19,416 nt of DNA from Nitrososphaerota archaeon (GTDB taxonomy: Archaea > Thermoproteota > Nitrososphaeria > Nitrososphaerales > Nitrosopumilaceae): contig PAAH01000018.1 in the NCBI GenBank assembly GCA_002698885.1, forward strand, positions 9,408 through 28,823, in the 5' to 3' direction. Under the pieces are notes generated by a model, which did no database searches, had not been told where the DNA came from, and saw nothing but the letters and a program-made list of their open reading frames with translations. Both the position numbers and the translations under genes were made by a program. Positions within the stretch are counted from its first letter, which is position 1. Every line of letters starts with the position of its first letter. This document shows, piece by piece, positions 13,225 to 19,416 of this stretch.

Positions 13225-15201
13225 ATGTCGTCAAAAAGTTCATTCAGTATTTCTACTGAATCAAAAAAAATTCCAATTATTATAACACTAACATATTTCA
13301 TAGTTTTTTCATATGTAAGCTTCTTCCATCATAATTATTGGTTTGAGGCAGATGGAATATTCTTTCTAAATTGGGGTAATCAGATACTTAATGGAGACGG
13401 TGAAAATGTGGTAGTTCCAAATGCCAGTGTTGGAGGTCCAATCTTGTATGCATATCTAACCACAATTTTTGGTGATGCATTCCTAGTAATAAAATCAATT
13501 TCAATTCTTGGATGCACTGGAATTGTGTTTTTATCATATTTCATTACAAAGAATATTTTTAATTCTAAAATAGCATTAACAGTTCAACTTTTTTTTGTTT
13601 TTACATCTCAGTTAGGCCTTTTATCGATTTTAGCATTTAATGAAGTATTAGTATTATTTTTAATCTTTTTTTCATTTTATTTTATTACCAAAAAACAATT
13701 AAAAATTACTGATATAGTAATTGTAGGAATATCTCTAGGACTTGCGTCAAGTATTAGATTTCAAGGGTTCATTGTGTTTGTTTCATTTCTGATATTCTTC
13801 CTAATACAAAATAAAAAAATTAGTCTAAACCTAAAACATGCGCTAATACTTGCAAGTGTTTTTCTTCTAGTGTTATCACCTGTATTATATTATAATTATT
13901 CCACACATGAAGTAATTTCAGAATCAAGTCTAGCATTTCATTTCTCTAATACAGCAAAATATGGAACAACTGAATGGAAAAATAATCTAATGGAAATGCA
14001 TCAAGCACAAACTGGTTCCATTTTTGATGTAATATTACTTGATTTCGGAATGTTCATGGAAAATTATTTTTACAGTTTGTTATATCAAACACCAAATCAT
14101 CTTTTTAATTTTGACAAGGTTGCAAATATCTCTATTATTCCGCTAATTCCATTTATTGGAATAATTCCTGTAATATTGGGTTTCTTACACATCTTACAAA
14201 TCAAAGTAAATAAAAAAAATGTAAGTATAATATTTGGTAGTGCTATATTTTCATTTTTACTTGTGCTGTCATATGGTAAACTTGATGTTCATTCTTTTGC
14301 AATAATTATAATTCCAGTTTTGATAATGTTTTTAATTCATTTCAAAAACATTCAAAAAAATTTCCTTCCGCTGATAATCCTTAGTATAATTTTTCCTTTA
14401 ATAATTTCTATAGTTACGCTAAGTAGATCATATCAACTATTTCCTATATGGATTACTGTTGCAATACTAAGTGCAGTATTTTTTGTTGAATTTATTCCTA
14501 AAATCTTTCTTAAATTCAAACAGAATACTGGAAAGTATAATCTAAATCAAAGTACAAAAAAGATTATCATTATACCAATTTTCCTAATTTTATTAGTTAA
14601 CATAGGATTCACATACAAACTAATTGATTTCTGGCTTTATGATCAAGAAATGATTCAAGTAAATCTTGAAACCGTTTACAATGAATTTTTTAAAACATTC
14701 AGTAACAATGAAAAACTACAGAGAGGATACGAAAGCAAAATTATTGGAGAACTGTTAGCGAAGCAACCAGAAATTGAGAATAGTTACATAATGTCAGTAG
14801 ATCCAACAGTTTCATACTATGCTGGTGCAAAATATCTCTCAACAGGCTTTTTAGAAGGTAAGAAAAACGACACTCTTTCAAAATTTGTTAGTCGTGAAAA
14901 TTGGTCAGAAAAAGAAAAATATTCTTCAAATGTAGTTAGTAACCCAACTGATAGGTATGATAAGATAAATCCAAAAGCTGATTATATCGTATATGTTCCA
15001 AACATAAAATCTCATGACTCGTCTAAATATACAGACACACAAGCACCACAACTTGATCCATCTGTATTTTCTTCTACACAAGCTTACGATTTGTTAATAT
15101 TATTAGATCCAGAAAATTCTAAAATTCCTGATAATTTCGAATTACTTTACAAATCAGAATTATCAGAAACAGTTGTTTATAAAATAAATAATTTGAAATA
15201 A
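13225..15201 (+). CDS. GT-C membrane glycosyltransferase (PMT/ArnT-like, family 39)
   Basis: The protein has 658 residues with roughly a dozen hydrophobic helices between residues 16 and 465. It ends in a soluble domain (about 470-658), expected outside the cell. After the first helix comes WFEADGIFFLNWGNQILNG (39-57). Acidic E41/D43 in the first external loop followed by an aromatic-rich helix is the catalytic signature of GT-C enzymes that use polyprenyl-phosphate sugars. SIRFQGF near 175-181 matches the family's R-x-x-G-F/L cytoplasmic turn. The C-terminal domain contains YIMSVDPTVSYYAGAKYL (about 517-534), a common block in archaeal relatives. It should transfer a lipid-linked sugar to a protein or glycan. 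It follows the GT2 synthase by 19 nt in the same unit and is separated by 11 bases from the convergent FkbM gene. Confidence 0.78.
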   Translation: MSSKSSFSISTESKKIPIIITLTYFIVFSYVSFFHHNYWFEADGIFFLNWGNQILNGDGENVVVPNASVGGPILYAYLTTIFGDAFLVIKSISILGCTGIVFLSYFITKNIFNSKIALTVQLFFVFTSQLGLLSILAFNEVLVLFLIFFSFYFITKKQLKITDIVIVGISLGLASSIRFQGFIVFVSFLIFFLIQNKKISLNLKHALILASVFLLVLSPVLYYNYSTHEVISESSLAFHFSNTAKYGTTEWKNNLMEMHQAQTGSIFDVILLDFGMFMENYFYSLLYQTPNHLFNFDKVANISIIPLIPFIGIIPVILGFLHILQIKVNKKNVSIIFGSAIFSFLLVLSYGKLDVHSFAIIIIPVLIMFLIHFKNIQKNFLPLIILSIIFPLIISIVTLSRSYQLFPIWITVAILSAVFFVEFIPKIFLKFKQNTGKYNLNQSTKKIIIIPIFLILLVNIGFTYKLIDFWLYDQEMIQVNLETVYNEFFKTFSNNEKLQRGYESKIIGELLAKQPEIENSYIMSVDPTVSYYAGAKYLSTGFLEGKKNDTLSKFVSRENWSEKEKYSSNVVSNPTDRYDKINPKADYIVYVPNIKSHDSSKYTDTQAPQLDPSVFSSTQAYDLLILLDPENSKIPDNFELLYKSELSETVVYKINNLK

Positions 15202-15212
15202 AAAATTATATT

Positions 15213-16106
15213 TTAATTAAATTTTTTATTTTTTTTACAGAATAGATTCACAAACGAATTTTTTGTTTCTGGATATTTTTCAAAGAGATCAGTTAAACTA
15301 ATAATTTTGAATTTTCCAAGTTTCCGATTAAATGACATAAGATCAAATCCCATTTTAATTAAAAAATCTGGCAAAGATTTTGGACTGAACCCTGATTCCC
15401 TTATTGAACTTGGGTTATATTCTATTTGTATAGTAGCATCATTTGACTCTAGAATTTTTTCAATTCCTGCTAATACCTTCATCTCAGAACCTTCAGTATC
15501 AATTTTAATAAAATTAATTTTATCCTTGAAATTTATTTCAGAGAAAAAGTCATCCATTGTTGTAGATTCTATATCTAATGATTTATCACATAAGTCTGAA
15601 TTATAGATTCTATGCATACCATTACTAAATTTGCAAAGAAATAGCTTTGTTGTCTCTGTTTTATCGGATATTGCTTTTTGTGATAAAATTACATTATCAT
15701 AATTATTTTCTTCTATGTTCTTTTTTAGGATGGAAAAATTTGTTGGATCTGGCTCAAAGGCAAAAACTTTTCCATTAGGACCAACAAGTTTTGCAAATAA
15801 TAATGTAAAGTAACCAATGTTTGCTCCTATATCAATAACATTATTTCCTTCCTTCACTTCTTGTTTGATCATCATAGTTTCTTCATATTCGTGATGAGGA
15901 TTAATTGAAAGACCAAGTGAATCTTTAGAATCAAGATATATTTTATGATCATCTGTTAAAACATATTCTGGTACAAAATGAGACCAAAAAAAATAAACGG
16001 TTTTATGTATAGGATAATATCTTATCAATCCTAATCCATTAACGGAAAAAATGTGATATCTAATCGCATATGCAATTTTTTTTATCACTCCATCTATTTC
16101 GGGCAT
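15213..16106 (-). CDS. FkbM-family methyltransferase
   Basis: The protein has 297 residues. NVIDIGANIGYFTLLFAK (89-106) is motif I of the FkbM family, VFAFEPDP (114-121) supplies E118, and NFIKIDTEGSEMKVL (198-212) is the family hallmark block. FkbM enzymes methylate hydroxyl groups of small molecules and sugars, and are frequent in surface-glycan loci. O-methylation of a glycan sugar is therefore likely but not shown. The first 60 residues have an aromatic and partly hydrophobic stretch (about 28-50) which may touch the membrane. The gene stands alone between two plus-strand genes and has its own divergent promoter region shared with the DPM-like gene. The lysine-rich tail arises from the overlapping oligo-T terminator of the neighbour. 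Family assignment is firm. Confidence 0.92.
   Translation of the reverse strand: MPEIDGVIKKIAYAIRYHIFSVNGLGLIRYYPIHKTVYFFWSHFVPEYVLTDDHKIYLDSKDSLGLSINPHHEYEETMMIKQEVKEGNNVIDIGANIGYFTLLFAKLVGPNGKVFAFEPDPTNFSILKKNIEENNYDNVILSQKAISDKTETTKLFLCKFSNGMHRIYNSDLCDKSLDIESTTMDDFFSEINFKDKINFIKIDTEGSEMKVLAGIEKILESNDATIQIEYNPSSIRESGFSPKSLPDFLIKMGFDLMSFNRKLGKFKIISLTDLFEKYPETKNSFVNLFCKKNKKFN
15222..15236 (+). terminator. Double oligo-T terminator inside the convergent gene end
   Basis: T6 and T8 runs, separated by one A, lie 21 to 35 nt beyond the GT-C stop. They form a strong archaeal-type terminator on the plus strand. They also encode the lysine-rich tail (KKNKKFN) of the FkbM protein on the other strand. 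Confidence 0.55.
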
Positions 16107-16113
16107 ATACCAG

Positions 16114-16128
16114 TAAACTTCAAGTTTA
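16114..16128. repeat. Perfect 7+7 palindrome upstream of the FkbM gene
   Basis: TAAACTT, one C, then AAGTTTA make a perfect inverted repeat 8 to 22 nt upstream of the FkbM ATG. It overlaps the place where a TATA box would lie (minus strand TATAAAC at 16124-16130). It may be an operator, or chance in AT-rich DNA. Confidence 0.35.
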
Positions 16129-16224
16129 TAGTTATTAATTCATTCTAAAAACTTTAACTTGATTTTAATTATTTTGTTCAAAAAGTTTCTGTATAGTTAA
16201 TAAGAATTAGATTTTGGTTAATTT

Positions 16225-16232
16225 GAGTGATT
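16225..16232 (+). promoter_or_regulatory. Shine-Dalgarno-like site that decides the start of the DPM-like gene
   Basis: GAGTGATT lies six bases before the ATG at 16239. It resembles the GAGGTGAT complement of the 16S 3' end. The in-frame GTG at 16227 lies inside it and is therefore more likely part of the ribosome site than the start. Confidence 0.4.
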
Positions 16233-16238
16233 AAATTG

Positions 16239-17378
16239 ATGGAAAATCAAATTTCAATAATTGTGCCCACATATAATGAAGCAGAAAATATCTGTGATAT
16301 TATAAAATCAATAAAGAGTAATCTTTCAGAAGTTAATGCTGAAATTATAGTTGTAGATGATGACTCGCCAGATGGTACTGGAACAATAGTTGATGAATAT
16401 ATTCAATCTACTATACAAAATGATAGACATTCAGTTTCAATTATTCATAGAAAAAATAGAAATGGTTTAAGTGCAGCAATTCTTAACGGTGTAGAAAATT
16501 CAAAGGGAGAAGTAGTAGTTGTTATGGATAGTGATTTTTCACATCCGCCTGACGTTATTCCAAAGATGCTTGATAAAATAGAAAAAACACAATGTGATGT
16601 AGTGATAGCATCACGATACGTCCAAGGTGGAGGTATAGAAGGATGGCCAGTTAAACGCAAATTAATTAGTAAAGCAGCTACTGAAATTGCAAAAAAAGGA
16701 TTGGGTGTAAAAGCAAACGATCCAATGTCAGGATTTTTTGCATTCAAAAAGAATCTAATCAAAAATATTTCTTTTGATGCAATAGGTTACAAAATGTTAT
16801 TAGAATTATTAGTAAAAACTGCTGATGTAAATATTCAAGAAATTCCTTATACATTTACTGACAGAAAATTTGGTACGAGCAAGCTTGGTTCTTCAACAAT
16901 TCTAGACTATTGTAAATCCGTTTGGAAATTATATAGATATGGTAAAGAAGCAGCAAAAAAAGAGAGACGTTTATCGGTGAAATTTTTATCAAAGGCAGCA
17001 AGATTCTTTACTGTTGGCGCATCAGGACTAGGAGTAAATTATCTTGCTTCAATTTTGTTTTCAACTTCTCTTGATTTGTGGTATATTCATTCAACAATAA
17101 TTGGAATTCTATTTGCAATTACAAGTAACTTTTTCTTGCATAAATATTGGACATTCGGTGACAGAGATTTTTCATTAAAACGAACAGTATTACAATATAC
17201 AAAATTTGCAGGTTTTAGTTCAATTAGTGGATTGGTTCAGATTGGAATGGTATATTATTTTGTTAATGAATTTAATTTGTTATATCCAGTTTCTCTAGTT
17301 TTAGCCGTTGGTACAGCAGCATTTAGTAACTTTATAGTAAATAAGAAATGGACATTTAATGAGAAGGTTTGGGGCTGA
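16239..17378 (+). CDS. Dolichyl-phosphate mannose synthase-like GT2 fused to GtrA membrane domain
   Basis: The protein has 379 residues from ATG 16239 (383 if GTG 16227 is used). The catalytic part shows VPTYNEAEN (9-17), VVDDDSPDGT (38-47), VMDSDFSHPP (95-104), SRYVQGGG (125-132), NDPMSGFFAF (160-169) and FTDRKFGTSKLG (206-217). This is the motif series of polyprenol monophosphomannose synthase. From about residue 250, four hydrophobic helices with RFFTVGASGLGVNY at the start and NKKWTF at the end form a GtrA domain, which in related proteins helps move or anchor the lipid-linked sugar. This GT2-GtrA fusion is common in archaea. It should make dolichyl/polyprenyl-phosphate mannose or a similar donor at the inner membrane face for GT-C transferases. 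It is divergent from the FkbM gene and convergent with the right-hand membrane gene. Confidence 0.9.
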   Translation: MENQISIIVPTYNEAENICDIIKSIKSNLSEVNAEIIVVDDDSPDGTGTIVDEYIQSTIQNDRHSVSIIHRKNRNGLSAAILNGVENSKGEVVVVMDSDFSHPPDVIPKMLDKIEKTQCDVVIASRYVQGGGIEGWPVKRKLISKAATEIAKKGLGVKANDPMSGFFAFKKNLIKNISFDAIGYKMLLELLVKTADVNIQEIPYTFTDRKFGTSKLGSSTILDYCKSVWKLYRYGKEAAKKERRLSVKFLSKAARFFTVGASGLGVNYLASILFSTSLDLWYIHSTIIGILFAITSNFFLHKYWTFGDRDFSLKRTVLQYTKFAGFSSISGLVQIGMVYYFVNEFNLLYPVSLVLAVGTAAFSNFIVNKKWTFNEKVWG

Positions 17379-17425
17379 TTATTCAATTGGTTTTAAATTA
17401 ACTGTGACAACAAGTAATTTAATAA

Positions 17426-19096
17426 TCAATTTTCTAAAGAACCCTGCGAGATTTTTTTAGGTCTAAAAACACGATAGAAAAGATAAGACAAAATGGAAAC
17501 AGAAAATGTGAAAATAATTGAATAAGGAATTGGACCAAGAATATGTAGAATGTAAATATCATGTTGTAGTTGTTCAAACGCTGTAATTATAGAATGAGTT
17601 AACTGACTATATTGAAATGTCCAAATAACATCTGAAACAAGATACATCTGAGCTGTTTTGAATCCTTCCAGTCCAAAGAGACCAACCTCTGTACCAGGTC
17701 TGCTCCACACAAACCAAGCCACATCTTGAATCACATATACAGTATTAAAAAATGCACCAATTACAGCTAGAATTAGAATAATTGGTAAAATTTTCCATCT
17801 GTTTCTTTGTTCTAAACTTGCACCTAAAGGTATGAGTAAAAATGGAATCATCAAAAATAGATATCTAGGACCCCAACCGACCAAGCCATGCCAGCCACCA
17901 GTACTTGCTGTATGATAAATAATGTTCAATACAAAAAATGACAGAATTAGAACACACTCAGCCCTATTTTTCCTAAAATAGTCAATAAATGAAAAAAATA
18001 TTGTCAAAAGTATAGGACAGAATATAAAAAGTCCTACACCTGGTGCAAAAAATATTCCAAATATTCTGGTCATAAGTTCTGTGAATGGAACGCTAAATGC
18101 TGTCATAAAAAATGTAAGATCAGTATACGCAGAAGGGTTCTCTAAGGTACATGCATCACCAGTAGCAGCAGGATTTTTAATCAAATCACACTCAGATATA
18201 TCATCTATTGCAGCATCATCTGGTAATGATACTATGTCAAGTCTGTATCTTAAACCAGGAATAGTTTTGTAAATATAATAAACAAATAGACTAGGTATAC
18301 TAAAGAAAGAAACTGAAAGTAGTTTCTTCTTAAATGAAGAGTGAGAAACTATCAAGAATATCCATATTGGGAGTATGAACAGAATAACGTCTGATCTAAT
18401 TAAGAAGCCAAATCCAAATGCAGCTGAGGAAAAAATTAAAAATCTATACTGATGTAGGTTTTGAAATTTTTTGAAAAACAAATATCCTAAAAGAACAAAA
18501 AATAAACCTGGAACTAGATTCAATGATGTATTAGAATAAGCCCAAACTGTTGTTGAAAAGGCTAGAATTAGTGTAAGAATTATGGAATTTGTTCTAGAGA
18601 ATTTTTGTTCTATACAAATGAGGAAAAAAATTGCTACTGACAATGAAGAAAAAAATGGACCATAAAATAATTCCATAAATACAACATCAACATTCTGGGA
18701 ATTTCTCCAATGAATATAGTGTGGATCACGAAAATCTTCTACATCTAGAACTAAAGTTTCAGATGAAATGAAATTCATGTAGTGATTTGCTGCCATGAAT
18801 GGAACCTGAGTTGCACTATGAAAAACTGATGCGGGATAACAGGTAATTGGGTTTGCACATAATGAACCAACATTTCGAGGATTATAGATTGGAACGTTAA
18901 AGAACACTTTTGATTCATCTTGAACGTATGCAGGATCTGGTTCTAGTGTTGTCATACGATAAGCCATTTCTGAACTATGTAATTCATCAATAGCATATCT
19001 ATGACCATCAGACGTAAATAGAAACACGATAAATGCTAATCCCAAAATCAGGAAGAAAATTTTACGGATATTGTGTTTTTTATATTCTAATGTCAT
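17426..19096 (-). CDS. Polytopic membrane protein, probable GT-C type glycosyltransferase
   Basis: The protein has 556 residues. The first helix (about 13-28) is followed by TSDGHRYAIDELHSSEMAYR (28-47), an acidic loop with D37 and E38 placed as in GT-C catalytic loops. A long external segment with paired cysteines (SLCANPITCYP) follows, then about ten more hydrophobic helices. A second external loop (about 270-330) again has two cysteines (ECDLI and DACTLEN). The last helix ends in a basic tail. This architecture suggests transfer of a lipid-linked sugar outside the membrane, but no family-specific motif confirms it, and a transporter-like role cannot be excluded. The ATG at 19096 overlaps the stop of the upstream DUF4214-repeat gene as ATGA and has a strong AAGGAG site, so the two proteins are translationally coupled. 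Confidence 0.6.
   Translation of the reverse strand: MTLEYKKHNIRKIFFLILGLAFIVFLFTSDGHRYAIDELHSSEMAYRMTTLEPDPAYVQDESKVFFNVPIYNPRNVGSLCANPITCYPASVFHSATQVPFMAANHYMNFISSETLVLDVEDFRDPHYIHWRNSQNVDVVFMELFYGPFFSSLSVAIFFLICIEQKFSRTNSIILTLILAFSTTVWAYSNTSLNLVPGLFFVLLGYLFFKKFQNLHQYRFLIFSSAAFGFGFLIRSDVILFILPIWIFLIVSHSSFKKKLLSVSFFSIPSLFVYYIYKTIPGLRYRLDIVSLPDDAAIDDISECDLIKNPAATGDACTLENPSAYTDLTFFMTAFSVPFTELMTRIFGIFFAPGVGLFIFCPILLTIFFSFIDYFRKNRAECVLILSFFVLNIIYHTASTGGWHGLVGWGPRYLFLMIPFLLIPLGASLEQRNRWKILPIILILAVIGAFFNTVYVIQDVAWFVWSRPGTEVGLFGLEGFKTAQMYLVSDVIWTFQYSQLTHSIITAFEQLQHDIYILHILGPIPYSIIFTFSVSILSYLFYRVFRPKKISQGSLEN
17452..17458 (+). terminator. Oligo-T run in the convergent region
   Basis: Seven T residues lie about 75 nt after the stop of the DPM-like gene, inside the 3' coding end of the opposing membrane gene. 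It is a possible plus-strand terminator; the 47-base gap itself has only a T4 run. Confidence 0.25.
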
Positions 19097-19416
19097 TCGT
19101 TCTCCTTACTTTCTATATACTCATCAAATGCCTTTTGGTAACAATTGGTTTTATTATCAGGACAGTTTCGCTCTGCTTCTAGTTCAATTTCCGTGTATTC
19201 GTAAACTTGATGCTCAATTTCGTCTATTGTAATTAATCCGTCATTCATTAATTCAAAATAATGATCCTTTTCATACCATATTGCAGATCTATTCATTATT
19301 TCTAAAAATACCGAATTGATATCATTTTTGATCTTATATTCTTCAGATTTCTTAAGTTCTGCTTCAATTCCATCTATTGTGATTGCTTCATTATCAAGCA
19401 TTTCATGATAATACTG
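19093..19416 (-). CDS. Tandem DUF4214-like repeat protein, partial (5' end beyond the window)
   Basis: The frame is open through the right edge. Five codons (QYYHE) precede the first visible ATG at 19401 and continue the repeat pattern, so the true start lies outside. Two DUF4214-like units are visible: the end of one (YYHEMLDNEAITIDGIEAEL, ending SEEY) and a full second (INSVFLEIMNRSAIWYEKDH, then ITIDEIEHQVYEY). The second unit lacks the usual D-x-x-G turn. A charged tail with two cysteines (NCPDNKTNC) and KENE ends the protein. The function is unknown; the module suggests an adaptor or docking protein. It overlaps the following membrane protein by four bases (ATGA), so the two are made together. 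Confidence 0.7.
   Translation of the reverse strand, partial: QYYHEMLDNEAITIDGIEAELKKSEEYKIKNDINSVFLEIMNRSAIWYEKDHYFELMNDGLITIDEIEHQVYEYTEIELEAERNCPDNKTNCYQKAFDEYIESKENE
19102..19107 (-). promoter_or_regulatory. Shine-Dalgarno site for the right-edge membrane protein
   Basis: The minus strand reads AAGGAG five bases before the ATG at 19096, inside the 3' end of the upstream gene. It is the clearest ribosome site in the window. It fits an internal operon gene, while most first genes here look leaderless. Confidence 0.6.

Noticed and set aside
15307..15606. 99-residue plus-strand frame inside the FkbM gene
   Set aside because: It is antisense to the conserved FkbM motifs and has no start signal or family features.
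16445..16762. 105-residue minus-strand frame inside the DPM-like gene
   Set aside because: It mirrors strongly conserved GT2 motifs on the other strand, so it is a shadow frame.
1..19416. Mobile element, CRISPR array, tRNA or rRNA gene
   Set aside because: Reading both strands I saw no transposase or integrase motifs, regular direct repeats with spacers, or cloverleaf-like or rRNA-like segments; this is by eye and a covariance-model search would settle it.

Overview
The window looks like chromosomal DNA from an archaeon, most likely an ammonia-oxidising Nitrososphaeria/Thaumarchaeota relative (Nitrosopumilus-like). This is inference. It rests on strong AT richness, TATA-like boxes about 20-35 nt upstream of start codons with almost no leader, frequent TTG/GTG starts, oligo-T tracts behind genes, polyprenyl-phosphate sugar synthases with membrane tails, and a PEFG-like C-terminal sorting tail. 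No rRNA, tRNA, CRISPR array, insertion sequence or integrase is visible. No gene-free stretch exceeds about 135 bases.

The whole window is a surface-glycan synthesis and modification locus. Left edge, minus strand (1-1406): a WavE-like glycan protein followed by a sugar-phosphate nucleotidyltransferase cut by the window edge. Plus strand (1489-4821): a small coiled-coil/DUF4214-like protein, a radical SAM/SPASM enzyme in the same frame behind a single stop codon, an NTF2-like protein, then a secreted membrane-anchored sugar-dehydrogenase-like beta-propeller. Minus strand (4860-11253, transcribed right to left): GDP-mannose 4,6-dehydratase, a CmoB/DUF1698-like methyltransferase, a second radical SAM/SPASM enzyme with a DUF4214-like tail, a large two-part protein with a methyltransferase domain, and a phosphotransferase-type kinase with a coiled coil and a DUF4214-like tail. 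Plus strand (11348-15201): an NDP-sugar reductase/epimerase, a family 2 glycosyltransferase with membrane tail, and a GT-C membrane glycosyltransferase. Then an FkbM methyltransferase (minus), a dolichyl-phosphate-mannose-synthase-like enzyme fused to a GtrA domain (plus), and a minus-strand pair at the right edge: a protein with tandem DUF4214-like repeats translationally coupled to a GT-C-like membrane protein.

A plausible pathway (inference) is as follows. The nucleotidyltransferase and the dehydratase/reductase pair supply activated deoxysugars, and the two family 2 enzymes charge polyprenyl phosphate. The GT-C proteins transfer sugars outside the membrane, while the radical SAM, methyltransferase and kinase proteins decorate or cap the glycan.

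The most striking pattern is one short DUF4214-like module (about 50 residues, pattern LYxxxLxRxxDxxGxxxF...ITIDEIExxIxxSxEY) attached to four otherwise unrelated proteins in one locus: a coiled-coil protein, a kinase, a radical SAM enzyme and a tandem-repeat protein. It suggests a shared docking device for a glycan-modifying assembly. The methyltransferase/kinase/coiled-coil pair also recalls the bacterial O-antigen chain terminator WbdD.
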